Part shown: positions 55,725-64,000 of the stretch, piece after piece | How the letters are laid out: every line of letters begins with the position of its first letter | Position numbering within the stretch: the stretch's first letter is position 1 | From: Spirosoma aureum | Lineage (GTDB): Bacteria; Bacteroidota; Bacteroidia; Cytophagales; Spirosomataceae | Reading direction: 5' to 3' | Length of the DNA stretch: 64,000 nt | Assembly: GCF_011604685.1 (NCBI RefSeq) | Contig: NZ_CP050063.1 | Span: 5,850,501 to 5,914,500, forward strand | Notes under the pieces: generated by a model | Seen by the model: the letters and a program-made list of their open reading frames with translations, nothing else | What the model was told of the DNA's origin: nothing | Database searches by the model: none | Translations under genes and position numbers: made by a program

Positions 55725-56234
55725 TTATTCAGCTGCTTCAATAACTTCGCTCAGCGGTCGTAGATTACGCTTTTCTTCCTCGTTATACGGGAAAACCTCA
55801 AGAATCTTCGTTGTATTGACGTCCGTAATTTCGAACGGATCAAGAGCGGTTTTCAGGCTAAGCTCTACACGTTCGTAGGCCTGCTTCGGCGTCTCGGCGT
55901 TCACCAGCATGATACTTGGCGTCTTTTTCTGCTTCCCCGTTTTTTCGTCGTCGGTGATATACATCGCCTTCACTTTGTACCAGGTTTCGCCCCCATCTTC
56001 GTGATGAAAAACATCAGCGAGTTTCATGCGGGAGATATTGGTAATCTCAAAGTCGGGTGTGTTGGCCGCAATCTCCTGATAGAGCCGACCTTCGGCATCC
56101 GTATAGCTGACGGCATCGACCAGATAAGCTTCCGTAACCGTTTTTTGCTTGATAAATTCTTCGTTCCGCGATCCCACATTCGAGTCGTCAATGGGTTGCT
56201 GATAACGGATTTTTCCGAGGAACCAGTTGGGCAT
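55725..56234 (-). CDS. DUF4494 domain-containing protein
   Basis: The 169-residue protein begins MPNWFLGKIRYQQPIDDSNV and has the pattern TEAYLVDAVSYTDAEGRLYQ, the characteristic DUF4494 core. The domain is common in Bacteroidota and has no known function. It looks cytoplasmic. It lies alone between a plus-strand lipoprotein gene and a YceI gene, and the short convergent gap holds a terminator. Confidence 0.9.
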   Translation of the reverse strand: MPNWFLGKIRYQQPIDDSNVGSRNEEFIKQKTVTEAYLVDAVSYTDAEGRLYQEIAANTPDFEITNISRMKLADVFHHEDGGETWYKVKAMYITDDEKTGKQKKTPSIMLVNAETPKQAYERVELSLKTALDPFEITDVNTTKILEVFPYNEEEKRNLRPLSEVIEAAE

Positions 56235-56526
56235 TTTTTAATAATTTAATACATAAATAAAACAAAAATCAAGAGGCAAAAGTGCCTAAAAAATGCCCAA
56301 TTACCATAGAAAACAACGGATATAAGCTAAGATTTTTCGATTCTGATCTGGCTTTCTCAGCGCCCGCATCGAAGCTCTCTCAGGCTTTACCTGCTACGCC
56401 AATCTGACAACTTCAGCAGCTTCACAAAAAATTAATCTAAAGCTATGAAACATTTTTTCTCAATTAAATGTATATACATTAAATGCACTTACAAGCATTA
56501 TCAAACATTTAAAAACTCAAAGAATC

Positions 56527-57075
56527 ATGGAAGCTCAAACAACCACCGCCACCACCTGGGTTATTGACCCGATGCACTCGGAAGTACAATTCAAAGTAAA
56601 ACACCTGATGGTATCGACCGTAACTGGCCTGTTCAGTCAGTTTGATGGTCAATTAGATATGGTTGGCGATGACTTTGACGATTCAAAAATTACCTTCTCA
56701 GCCGATATTAATAGCATTAGCACTGGTAACGAACAACGGGACGGCCACCTGAAATCAGCTGACTTTTTCGATGCAGAACAATTCCCAAAACTGACCTTTA
56801 CGTCAACTCAGTTCAAGCAAACGGGCGACGACACATACGATCTCATTGGCGACCTAACCTTACATGGTGTTACTAAAACTGTAAAACTGAAAGCCGAATA
56901 TGGTGGTCAGATGCAGGATTTCTACGGCCAGACCAAAGCAGGTTTTGAAGTCACGGGAACCATTAAGCGTAAAGAATTTGGCTTAACCTGGGACGGTGTT
57001 ACAGAAGCTGGTGGCGTCGTTGTCAGCGATGATGTACGGCTTGTCTTAAACATTCAGGTTACCAAACAAGCGTAA
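56527..57075 (+). CDS. YceI-family protein
   Basis: The YceI family forms a lipocalin-like barrel that carries isoprenoids or other hydrophobic molecules. The 182-residue product has no signal peptide, so it looks cytosolic, unlike many exported members. It shows WVIDPMHSEVQFKVKHLMVS near the start and GDLTLHGVTKTVKLKAEYGG in the middle. The end, VRLVLNIQVTK, closes the barrel. It is a single gene with a terminator downstream. Confidence 0.94.
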   Translation: MEAQTTTATTWVIDPMHSEVQFKVKHLMVSTVTGLFSQFDGQLDMVGDDFDDSKITFSADINSISTGNEQRDGHLKSADFFDAEQFPKLTFTSTQFKQTGDDTYDLIGDLTLHGVTKTVKLKAEYGGQMQDFYGQTKAGFEVTGTIKRKEFGLTWDGVTEAGGVVVSDDVRLVLNIQVTKQA

Positions 57076-57457
57076 TCAGACCATACGTTATTTGATCGGC
57101 TGAAGGCTCAAATAATGGATTAATTTACCCTATTTCTTCGCCCTCCTGACGTATTGAATGCCATAATTGCCCTACAAGGACCGATTCTTGTCGAATTGGA
57201 TCATTGTAGGGCTCTTTTTTTATACCGTACGAACTTAATTTGGCAATGATTTTGATCAAGTACTGTTTGGCGACTAACAGCAATCATTAAATTCAGGTGA
57301 TCTCATTATCTTTGATGAAAACAAATTTGACCTGAATTCTACGTGTAGCTAGCTAGTCCTGCGGCAATTTCCTGCAAGATGTTTCCTTTTCACGGAAATG
57401 TATTGTGAGGAAATCCATAGCAACCCGATCTGAAGCGTCAACTAAGCTCAATTGTGT
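57076..57457. other. Intergenic region with a terminator
   Basis: A hairpin at 57169-57212 with outer stem gccctacaa/ttgtagggc and a T run at 57215-57221 ends the YceI transcript. A TAnnTTTG-like -7 element (tatctttg, 57307-57314) lies upstream of the C25 peptidase gene, but I could not find a matching -33 element. Confidence 0.6.
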
Positions 57458-60400
57458 ATGAAAAAAGGGGTACTTCTAGCTTATTTCTTCGTAAATGCGC
57501 TGGCTTTGTTCGCTCAGAATCCGTTTGGCAATGAATGGATCAGACCGGGCCAGAAGTACCTCAAGTTCACGATCAATAAAGCGGCTGTTTACCGCATCAG
57601 CTATCAGGACATCAAAACGGCAGATGCTTCCTTGCTGCAAACGAACCCAGCCAACTGGCAGTTGTTTTTCAGAGGCCAGGAAATGTCTATTCGCATTGTG
57701 GGTCAACAGGATGGTGTTTTCAACGAACAGGATTATGTTGAGTTCTACGGCGAAGGAAACGACGGCAGCCAGGACTCCTTATTATACAGGCCCCAAAAGC
57801 GTTTACACCCCTACCAAACGTTATATTCTGATGAGGCCGCTTATTTCCTGACCAGCAGCCCTACACAGGCAGGCAAACGCGTACCCGAACTCAGCAATTC
57901 AGCGCAGGGAATAACACCGGAACCATTTCATATCGAAGAAACCGTTCAGGCGTTCACCAGTGAGTATACATTTAACAATCTGAAAGGTCTCGAACCCGTT
58001 TTACAACACAGTTATTTCGAGCCAGGAGAAGGCTGGTCAGGGCCGCTGCTGACTATTGATTCCGTTGGTTTGGTTACCATGAAATTAACGGGTAGAGTAT
58101 CCGCTAATTGGCCAGTTACGCTCGAAGGAATGGTAAACGGGCGAGACTATTCGACGCACAAAGTAAATGTTCAACTGGATGGGCCTACCCCAACGCCATT
58201 AGCGTCATTACTTCTCCCAGGGTTCGCTAGCCAGACCTTCCAGCAAACGATCAACCCGAATACGATTCTGAACGACCAGCTTACACTGCGTTTCAAAGCT
58301 GAAGTGTATGGCTTTATCGATCATTTTTCGATAACCTATGTAAAACTCACGTACCCGCAGTCCATTGCCATGGGAGGTCAGTTATCGAAAGTGTTTAACA
58401 TACCCGCCAATCAGCGCCAGACTGCACTGTTAGCCTTAACCGATATTCCTTCGGCCTCGTTTGCCTATGACATTACCGATAAGGCGAACTGCCGTTACGT
58501 CGCAATCCAGGCAAGTGGTGGCCAACAACTCATTGTTGTCAGTGATGCTTCCCGAAAGCGTTCTGTGTTGGTTACCAACCAGGTAGCGAAACCACTGGCT
58601 ATACGTGCAGTTCGTTTTCAAAGTACATTCTCCCAAACTGCCGATTACCTGATCGTTACCCACTCATCGCTTCGACAATCTGCCACGGCCTATGCCAATT
58701 ACCGGTCTTCAGCTCAGGGCGGCAACTACAAACCATTTATCGTAGCGGCAGATTCCCTGTTCGATCAGTTTAATTATGGCGAAAAAGGGCCGCTGGCACT
58801 CCGTCGTTTCGCTGCGTTTATGCTGGCGAATGCGCCCGTAAAAAATCTTCTGCTGGTTGGTAAAGCGTGCAGTTATCCGTATTATGTAAAAACGGCGACC
58901 GATGATCTGGTGCCTACGATTGGCTACCCTGGCTCCGATATTCTGCTCACTGCGGGATTAAACGGCTTTCCGTTAAATTCTCCCGCCATTTCGACTGGCC
59001 GACTCAATGTTACGACAAACGACCAGGTACTGACTTATCTGGAGAAAGTTAAGCAATTGGAGAATGCTACGCCGAACGGGCTCTGGCGTAAACACATCAT
59101 TCATATCAGTGGGGGGAAAAGTAAAGGCGAAGCGCAAAGCCTGCGCTCAACGATGAGTCAACTGGGCGATGTTTTCAAAAATGGGCAATTGGGAGGCCAG
59201 GTTAGCTCATTCAGTAAAAGCAATACTTACGAAGAAGTTGAGCCGATCAACATAGCTCCATTGGTAAATGATGGCGTTAGTCTGATCACGTTTTTTGGCC
59301 ATGCCGGTCCAGCTATAACCGATATGAACTTCGGATTTGCCTCACCCTTGGAAAATGGATACCGGAATAAAAATTATCCGCTCATGATTTTTAATGGTTG
59401 CGGAGTAGGCGAAATTTTTTCCCGTTTCACCACCCTATCAACCGACTGGGTGCTGGCTCCCGAAAAAGGATCAGCCTTAGTGTTAGCCCACTCCTATTTA
59501 AGTTTTGAACAGCCAACAACCAAGTATCTAACTAAACTGTATAGCAGCTTATTTACGGACCCTTCTTCGCTGGGAATGCCTTTCGGGAAATTCCAGCAGC
59601 AATTAAATGTTGCCCTTGAGAAAGAAGGTATTGATCTTTATGATGAGTCTGTTTTGCTGGAGATGGTTTTACAGGGCGATCCGGCCCTTAGTCTGTATCC
59701 GTTGCCAAATCCTGACTTCGCGGTTGCTCAGAAAGGAATTTATATTCAGTCTTCGGTGGCCGGTAGTTCGATCAAAAGCAGCGATTCGATTCGGGTAGTC
59801 ATTCCCCTGGTCAACTTAGGCAAATTTGTCGCCGGTCAGTCCATAGGTTTGTCTCTCAAAAAAACGACCGGTAACAATGCCACCAGTAGTACGGTTTATT
59901 TCAATTCATTTCGCTATCAGGATACGCTGTCGTACACGATTGCCAAAGATGAAACATTGAAGTCAATTGACATATTGATTGACCCCACGAATCAAATCAC
60001 CGAATTAGATAAAGCCAACAACAAAGCCACACTGACTATTGACTGGGCACAGGCGGAAGTGAGCAGTAGCTATCCTGTCGATGCGCTGCCAGATGTAGTT
60101 AGCCCAACACTCAACGTCTTCATTAATGGAGCCGTCAAAGAAAATGGGGCTGTTGTCGACCCGAACCCTAAGATCGATGTCTATTTAATTGATGAAAATC
60201 CACTTTCTGCCAAAGACACGAGTGCGGTTGAGCTTTACCTGAAAGAATGTGCTACCTGTGCTCAGCAAAAGCTTTCCACTACGGCCTTTACGATTGCTTC
60301 GGTCTCGGCCAATCAATTACAGGTTCGAACAAACCTGTCGCTCAAAGCCGGGGGAGCGTATCAACTCATTGTGATTGGAAAAGATGCCAGTGGTAATCGT

Positions 60401-60721
60401 ACACAGCCACCTTACATTCTGGACATGAAGGTGCTGGCCAGCGATGAGCCAATTACCTTGCAGACCTATCCAAACCCGGCTACATCATACGCCAAATTTG
60501 ACCTGACGTTAAATGTGCAGGAGTTACCTACCGAGTCGCGCCTGATGATTTATAACCTCTTGGGAGCACTAATATACGATCATACGTTTCCCGTCGAAAC
60601 GGGTAAAAATTCTATTTTGTGGCAGGGGACCACACCTGGGGTCTACCCCTACTCTTTGCAACTGATCTGGAAAGATGGTCGAACGCAGACGTTTTCGGGA
60701 AAAGTTTTGTGGCAGCATTAA
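57458..60721 (+). CDS. C25-family cysteine peptidase with type IX secretion domain (PorU2-like)
   Basis: ATG 57458 gives MKKGVLLAYFFVNALALFAQ, a signal peptide; an upstream TTG would add two residues. The 1087-residue protein has gingipain-like catalytic residues, His 615 (FFGHAGP) and Cys 648 (NGCGVGE). Its C-terminus has the T9SS sorting domain, with YPNPATSYAKFDL near 1007 and a PxGxY-like turn. The arrangement matches the PorU2 sortase-like group, which may process surface proteins in the type IX system. Confidence 0.93.
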   Translation: MKKGVLLAYFFVNALALFAQNPFGNEWIRPGQKYLKFTINKAAVYRISYQDIKTADASLLQTNPANWQLFFRGQEMSIRIVGQQDGVFNEQDYVEFYGEGNDGSQDSLLYRPQKRLHPYQTLYSDEAAYFLTSSPTQAGKRVPELSNSAQGITPEPFHIEETVQAFTSEYTFNNLKGLEPVLQHSYFEPGEGWSGPLLTIDSVGLVTMKLTGRVSANWPVTLEGMVNGRDYSTHKVNVQLDGPTPTPLASLLLPGFASQTFQQTINPNTILNDQLTLRFKAEVYGFIDHFSITYVKLTYPQSIAMGGQLSKVFNIPANQRQTALLALTDIPSASFAYDITDKANCRYVAIQASGGQQLIVVSDASRKRSVLVTNQVAKPLAIRAVRFQSTFSQTADYLIVTHSSLRQSATAYANYRSSAQGGNYKPFIVAADSLFDQFNYGEKGPLALRRFAAFMLANAPVKNLLLVGKACSYPYYVKTATDDLVPTIGYPGSDILLTAGLNGFPLNSPAISTGRLNVTTNDQVLTYLEKVKQLENATPNGLWRKHIIHISGGKSKGEAQSLRSTMSQLGDVFKNGQLGGQVSSFSKSNTYEEVEPINIAPLVNDGVSLITFFGHAGPAITDMNFGFASPLENGYRNKNYPLMIFNGCGVGEIFSRFTTLSTDWVLAPEKGSALVLAHSYLSFEQPTTKYLTKLYSSLFTDPSSLGMPFGKFQQQLNVALEKEGIDLYDESVLLEMVLQGDPALSLYPLPNPDFAVAQKGIYIQSSVAGSSIKSSDSIRVVIPLVNLGKFVAGQSIGLSLKKTTGNNATSSTVYFNSFRYQDTLSYTIAKDETLKSIDILIDPTNQITELDKANNKATLTIDWAQAEVSSSYPVDALPDVVSPTLNVFINGAVKENGAVVDPNPKIDVYLIDENPLSAKDTSAVELYLKECATCAQQKLSTTAFTIASVSANQLQVRTNLSLKAGGAYQLIVIGKDASGNRTQPPYILDMKVLASDEPITLQTYPNPATSYAKFDLTLNVQELPTESRLMIYNLLGALIYDHTFPVETGKNSILWQGTTPGVYPYSLQLIWKDGRTQTFSGKVLWQH

Positions 60722-61416
60722 GGCAGTCGATTGCTGGCAACTAGTTCCCATTTCTGTTTGGTCCCCGATTCGATAATCCCTTTTCCGACACAATCGGCTG
60801 AGGCTTGACAATAGACCAGCGAAACGTTTTCCCGATAAACCAGGCCAATATTCCGGGCATATACCCGACGATATTTTTCCAGATTCACAAGGGTCGAATC
60901 GTTGGCCCCTAGTACCGAAACTGTGTTTTCAAAGTTGAGTTTTCCGAGCGAAAATGAACGATACTGATCTTCATACCGAAGCAACGTATCCGGGTTGGAG
61001 TTGTACAGATTTGTGTTCCAGGAAGTGGTTGGGGCAATCGGGAAAACCAGCTTTACTACCGGCACATTATTATCCAGACTGACGGCTTGCGTAAGATTTT
61101 TATAGACCGTCCGAATAGTCGTAAGTTGCCAATCTGACTGTGCTGTTCGCTTAATGGATTCTTCCATCAGGAAAAATAACTGGCCGTTCTGATTATATGA
61201 ACTACTAATTTTTTCCTGAACCTGATAAATGTGTTCTGTGACGGGATTGATGGATGAATAGGTATCCTGTGTCACCTGATAAATCCAGTAATCACCGATC
61301 TGGAGGGGAAAATAGGCAGAATCGTCGCTGGCTGGCCCTAATGATTCTCGCTGACAGCTTTCGCCTAGGCAAAAAATCAGTAAAACAAATACATACAGAC
61401 TGCATTTTTTAAGCAT
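60718..61416 (-). CDS. Lipoprotein of unknown function
   Basis: The 232-residue protein has a lipoprotein signal with acylated Cys 21 (LGESC). The rest alternates beta-like segments, for example FPLQIGDYWIYQVTQD near residue 36, a motif shared by many Bacteroidota lipoproteins of unknown role. Its stop codon shares bases with the stop of the C25 peptidase gene (TTAA at 60718-60721). No enzyme motif is visible. Confidence 0.75.
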   Translation of the reverse strand: MLKKCSLYVFVLLIFCLGESCQRESLGPASDDSAYFPLQIGDYWIYQVTQDTYSSINPVTEHIYQVQEKISSSYNQNGQLFFLMEESIKRTAQSDWQLTTIRTVYKNLTQAVSLDNNVPVVKLVFPIAPTTSWNTNLYNSNPDTLLRYEDQYRSFSLGKLNFENTVSVLGANDSTLVNLEKYRRVYARNIGLVYRENVSLVYCQASADCVGKGIIESGTKQKWELVASNRLP

Positions 61417-61555
61417 GCTCAGGCGGCTTACTAGTTATTGAAATAGAATGGCATTATCACTTATTGTACCTTTGGCGGCTTGATAAACGGTGTTTAAGCC
61501 GAAGCGAAGATACGAAAGATAGTAGTTTATCAGAGTTCTCTGCAGAGTTTCAATT

Positions 61556-63550
61556 ATGGGCGGAATCGCTGGAATAATCCGATTTGATAAGCAGGCCATA
61601 GAACTTGCTGACACAACCAATGTAATAAAATTATTGGGGCATCGGGGCAAAGTCACTAGTCAATCGATTGATCATGGGGTATTCTTAAATTTCGGCAACT
61701 CAATTGAGGTCAATCCAACAGCACCAATCTACGCAACTGCCGATGCCGACTTATTTTCCAATGTTACAACGAGTCATCCTTTCACGACGAATTACAGCAA
61801 GAGTGGTCCGGCTGGATTTGACGAACCCAATGCCGATTTTGCTGTAGCCTTATGGGATGTTCAAAAGCAGACCCTTTTCTGTGGGCGTGATGCATTAGGT
61901 GTAAAGCCACTGTATTATGTGTATCAACCGTCTTGTTTCATCGCTTTCGCATCAGAAATTAAGGCGTTATTAGCCCTTCGTGAGGTTATTATCAAGCCGA
62001 ATGAACATAAATTCAGAGAGTACCTCACCTGGATTGCCGATTACGTTCCTTATTCAGAAGAGACATTCTACGAAAACATCTATAGTGTATTGCCCGGCCA
62101 TTATCTGGAGGTAACTGCCCAGCGCAAACAAACACACGCCTACTGGACAATTAATCTGTCGAAGTATAAAGGACTTAGCCGACCGGAAGATTATTCAACC
62201 CTGTTCAGGGACTACTTCATAACTGCTATTGATAGCCGAGTCGAGGGCGAATCCAGTATCGGATCTCATTTGAGCGGTGGCCTGGATTCTTCGTCGGTAA
62301 GTTGCATGGCGCAGGCAATACTGACTCAGCAACATCGCTCTCCACTGCATACATTCAATATCGATACCGAGTTACCATCGGCCGACGAAAGCGAATACGT
62401 GCAGGCCGTGATTGATCAGTATCCAGTTCAGCATCATACCGTTCATCCCGTTGCGGATGTGCTGGAATCCGTACTGAAAATTAATACAATTTTTGACCGG
62501 CCTGAGCATTTTATTATTCCGTCCAGTTTTCACCTGAGTGTTTCGCTGGAAGCGCAGCAAGTGGGGTGTGCTATTCTCTTAACCGGTCACGACGGCGATA
62601 GCATCATCACAACCTGTTTTGATTTTCTCGATGAGTTGTTTGATGCTCAGGATTGGGAGAATCTGCTTTTAGCCTGCGAACAATTTATCGCTCCCGGCGA
62701 CAGAAATCTGCGCTATGTTAGTGACGACTGGCCCCGACTCAACGATCAGACAAAATTTGAGAAGTTTATTCTGTACTTCATCGGCACCAAACTAAAAAAA
62801 CAAGCTAAAGCTCAGTCTCTGAGTACGTTTTTCAACACGCTTCGCTCTCAAAAAAAATTCTTTGGCATATCTTCTACCGCTATCCTTGCTTATTGTTTCA
62901 AACGTATCAAGGACAAACTGGCTCATCAATCACTCATCAACAATGCCCTTAGCAACGAATTCAAGCAACGCGTTCCTCTTCGGTCACAACTATCGACGAA
63001 AGAACTAACAACAACTTTAGAAGCTGAATTGAATCAACCGATCCGTCAGATTCTAAATACGACCAATGTTATCTGTAATGAACAGTTGAATCACATTGGT
63101 GCTTATTACGGCCATCTATACTCATTCCCTTTTTTCGATAAGAATGTCATGGAAATAGGCCTGGCAACGCCATTGGGTGTAGGTTTCGACAATGGTCGTG
63201 GCCGCGGGTTGATCCGGAACGGGTTAAACGATGTGCTGCCACCAGCCATTGTATCGCGACTGTCCAAAGCCAATTTTGTCGAATATGGCAATCTTTCGGC
63301 GAAGCAACTCTACCAGTCTACTTACGATCAGTTTTCGTCTCCCAACCATCCGATCTGGGGAGTAATCGATCGCGGCATTTTTACGCAAATTGTTGATTTT
63401 GTTTTCAACCCAAAAATGCCGGTCGTTAAAAAGACCCGCTACAATTGGCTATTAAGTCGTATTATTTACCTGTCACTCTGGCTGGGATCGCTCCAAGACG
63501 CCAAATTGAATTCAGAAAAAGTTGATTTGTCCAATGAATTCGAATTGTAG
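61556..63550 (+). CDS. Asparagine synthetase-like protein, possible lasso peptide cyclase
   Basis: The 664-residue protein begins MGGIAGIIRFDKQAI. True asparagine synthetase B starts MCGI, and that Cys is the glutaminase nucleophile; here it is Gly. The N-terminal domain is otherwise complete, and the ATP-pyrophosphatase motif SGGLDSSS is at 240-247. This pattern occurs in lasso peptide cyclases, which form isopeptide bonds without using glutamine. The neighbouring nucleotidyltransferase-like gene fits such clusters. No precursor peptide is visible inside the window. Confidence 0.85.
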   Translation: MGGIAGIIRFDKQAIELADTTNVIKLLGHRGKVTSQSIDHGVFLNFGNSIEVNPTAPIYATADADLFSNVTTSHPFTTNYSKSGPAGFDEPNADFAVALWDVQKQTLFCGRDALGVKPLYYVYQPSCFIAFASEIKALLALREVIIKPNEHKFREYLTWIADYVPYSEETFYENIYSVLPGHYLEVTAQRKQTHAYWTINLSKYKGLSRPEDYSTLFRDYFITAIDSRVEGESSIGSHLSGGLDSSSVSCMAQAILTQQHRSPLHTFNIDTELPSADESEYVQAVIDQYPVQHHTVHPVADVLESVLKINTIFDRPEHFIIPSSFHLSVSLEAQQVGCAILLTGHDGDSIITTCFDFLDELFDAQDWENLLLACEQFIAPGDRNLRYVSDDWPRLNDQTKFEKFILYFIGTKLKKQAKAQSLSTFFNTLRSQKKFFGISSTAILAYCFKRIKDKLAHQSLINNALSNEFKQRVPLRSQLSTKELTTTLEAELNQPIRQILNTTNVICNEQLNHIGAYYGHLYSFPFFDKNVMEIGLATPLGVGFDNGRGRGLIRNGLNDVLPPAIVSRLSKANFVEYGNLSAKQLYQSTYDQFSSPNHPIWGVIDRGIFTQIVDFVFNPKMPVVKKTRYNWLLSRIIYLSLWLGSLQDAKLNSEKVDLSNEFEL

Positions 63551-63575
63551 TTCGCTTTTCGCTTGCCTGTATAGC

Positions 63576-64000
63576 TTAATGAGAAGCAGGTAGAAACTTA
63601 TACATAGATCGTAATGCCCGGATGAATACGGTTAAAAACCCCAGTTCCTTCGGAATGTAAATTAGTTTTTTACCTATTTTAAATGTGCTTGCTCTAAATA
63701 CCCGACTGGTAAGAAACGTTATGCAGATTTTCGCCTGAACCTTCAATCGAGTTTGAGCTTTTAGAAAAAAAATGAACTGATCAAGCACTTGTCTGCTCAA
63801 GGCAACGGGTTCGTTGGATTCCCAGTTTTTCTCATAACTATCAGCTAATTTATGAACACCAGGCGTATCGACTAACTGTTGAATCGATGTCTGTAGTGTC
63901 AAATTCCATATTTTCTGACACCAGTACAGGCCTACCAGAAATATCCGCTCCATACCATACCGGTGCATCTCCTGCATTAGCCACGCCCAGTCAATTGCTC
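63576..64000 (-). CDS. Nucleotidyltransferase-like protein (partial)
   Basis: The frame is open to the right edge, so only the C-terminal part is seen. The visible residues (WAWLMQEMHRYGMERIFLVG, then LYWCQKIWNLTL) resemble the C-terminal region of the uncharacterised nucleotidyltransferases (PF14907) often found beside asparagine synthetase-like enzymes and peptide maturation genes. The catalytic N-terminal part is outside. The convergent gap to the cyclase gene is 25 bases. Confidence 0.55.
   Translation of the reverse strand, partial: AIDWAWLMQEMHRYGMERIFLVGLYWCQKIWNLTLQTSIQQLVDTPGVHKLADSYEKNWESNEPVALSRQVLDQFIFFLKAQTRLKVQAKICITFLTSRVFRASTFKIGKKLIYIPKELGFLTVFIRALRSMYKFLPASH

Noticed and set aside
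61435..61656. 73-codon minus-strand frame before the cyclase as a lasso precursor
   Set aside because: It overlaps the cyclase start, lacks a leader/core layout with a Gly or Cys core start plus Asp/Glu ring residue, and reads like a shadow.

Overview
The window looks like chromosomal DNA of a Bacteroidota species of the order Cytophagales, most likely near Spirosoma (inference). The clues are protein families typical of that group: DUF4494, an HYC_CC_PP protein, a VCBS/ASPIC-UnbV lipoprotein, a C25 peptidase with a type IX secretion C-terminal domain, a TonB-dependent receptor with a carboxypeptidase-like leader domain, and the order LptE-like, TPR protein, secG, groES, groEL. Start codons mostly lack a purine-rich ribosome binding site, as expected there. 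I saw no tRNA, rRNA, CRISPR array, transposase or prophage.

Region 1 (1-18.8 kb) is mostly housekeeping: the end of an LptE-like gene, a TPR protein, secG, groES-groEL, a LolD-type ATPase, sucC, an M48 peptidase, a fumarylacetoacetase-family enzyme, an M23 peptidase, bcp, a split transketolase, and an ECF sigma factor with two envelope genes. On the other strand are LiaF-like and PspC-like envelope stress proteins, a TrpF-like protein that lacks the catalytic cysteine, and an exported sugar epimerase-like protein. Region 2 (19-22.8 kb) holds a lipoprotein, two exported proteins and a lone HsdR-N nuclease-like protein. Region 3 (23-27.5 kb) has grpE-dnaJ, queG and kynureninase.

Region 4 (27.6-36.2 kb, minus strand) is an RND efflux operon (adaptor, pump, outer-membrane channel) behind an OmpR-type regulator and a histidine kinase. 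Region 5 (36.6-43.6 kb, plus strand) is a carbohydrate catabolic cluster: GH88-like hydrolase, TIM-barrel isomerase, two Gfo/Idh/MocA oxidoreductases, an SDR dehydrogenase and an MFS transporter, with two ATGA overlaps. Region 6 (43.9-45.9 kb) is an AT-rich three-gene cassette: a small protein, a seven-helix membrane protein and a short histidine kinase without a response regulator. Region 7 (45.9-51.9 kb, minus strand) is a copper-handling cluster: HYC_CC_PP protein, TonB receptor, HMA-AraC regulator, 19-cysteine copper storage protein, Met/His-rich outer membrane protein and HMA protein. Region 8 (52-64 kb) has a large VCBS lipoprotein, DUF4494, YceI, a PorU2-like C25 protease, a lipoprotein, and at the right edge an asparagine synthetase-like cyclase without the glutaminase cysteine, facing a partial nucleotidyltransferase-like gene. 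The last two may be the edge of a lasso-peptide-type cluster.

Two non-coding patterns run through the window. Several intergenic regions hold inverted repeats whose arms are built from degenerate 7-base units (clearest at 2868-2949, 6008-6073, 13726-13816 and 24255-24325). Convergent or terminal gene ends carry long, often perfect palindromes, the largest a 60-base perfect palindrome at 15388-15447 that overlaps the stop codons of both flanking genes.
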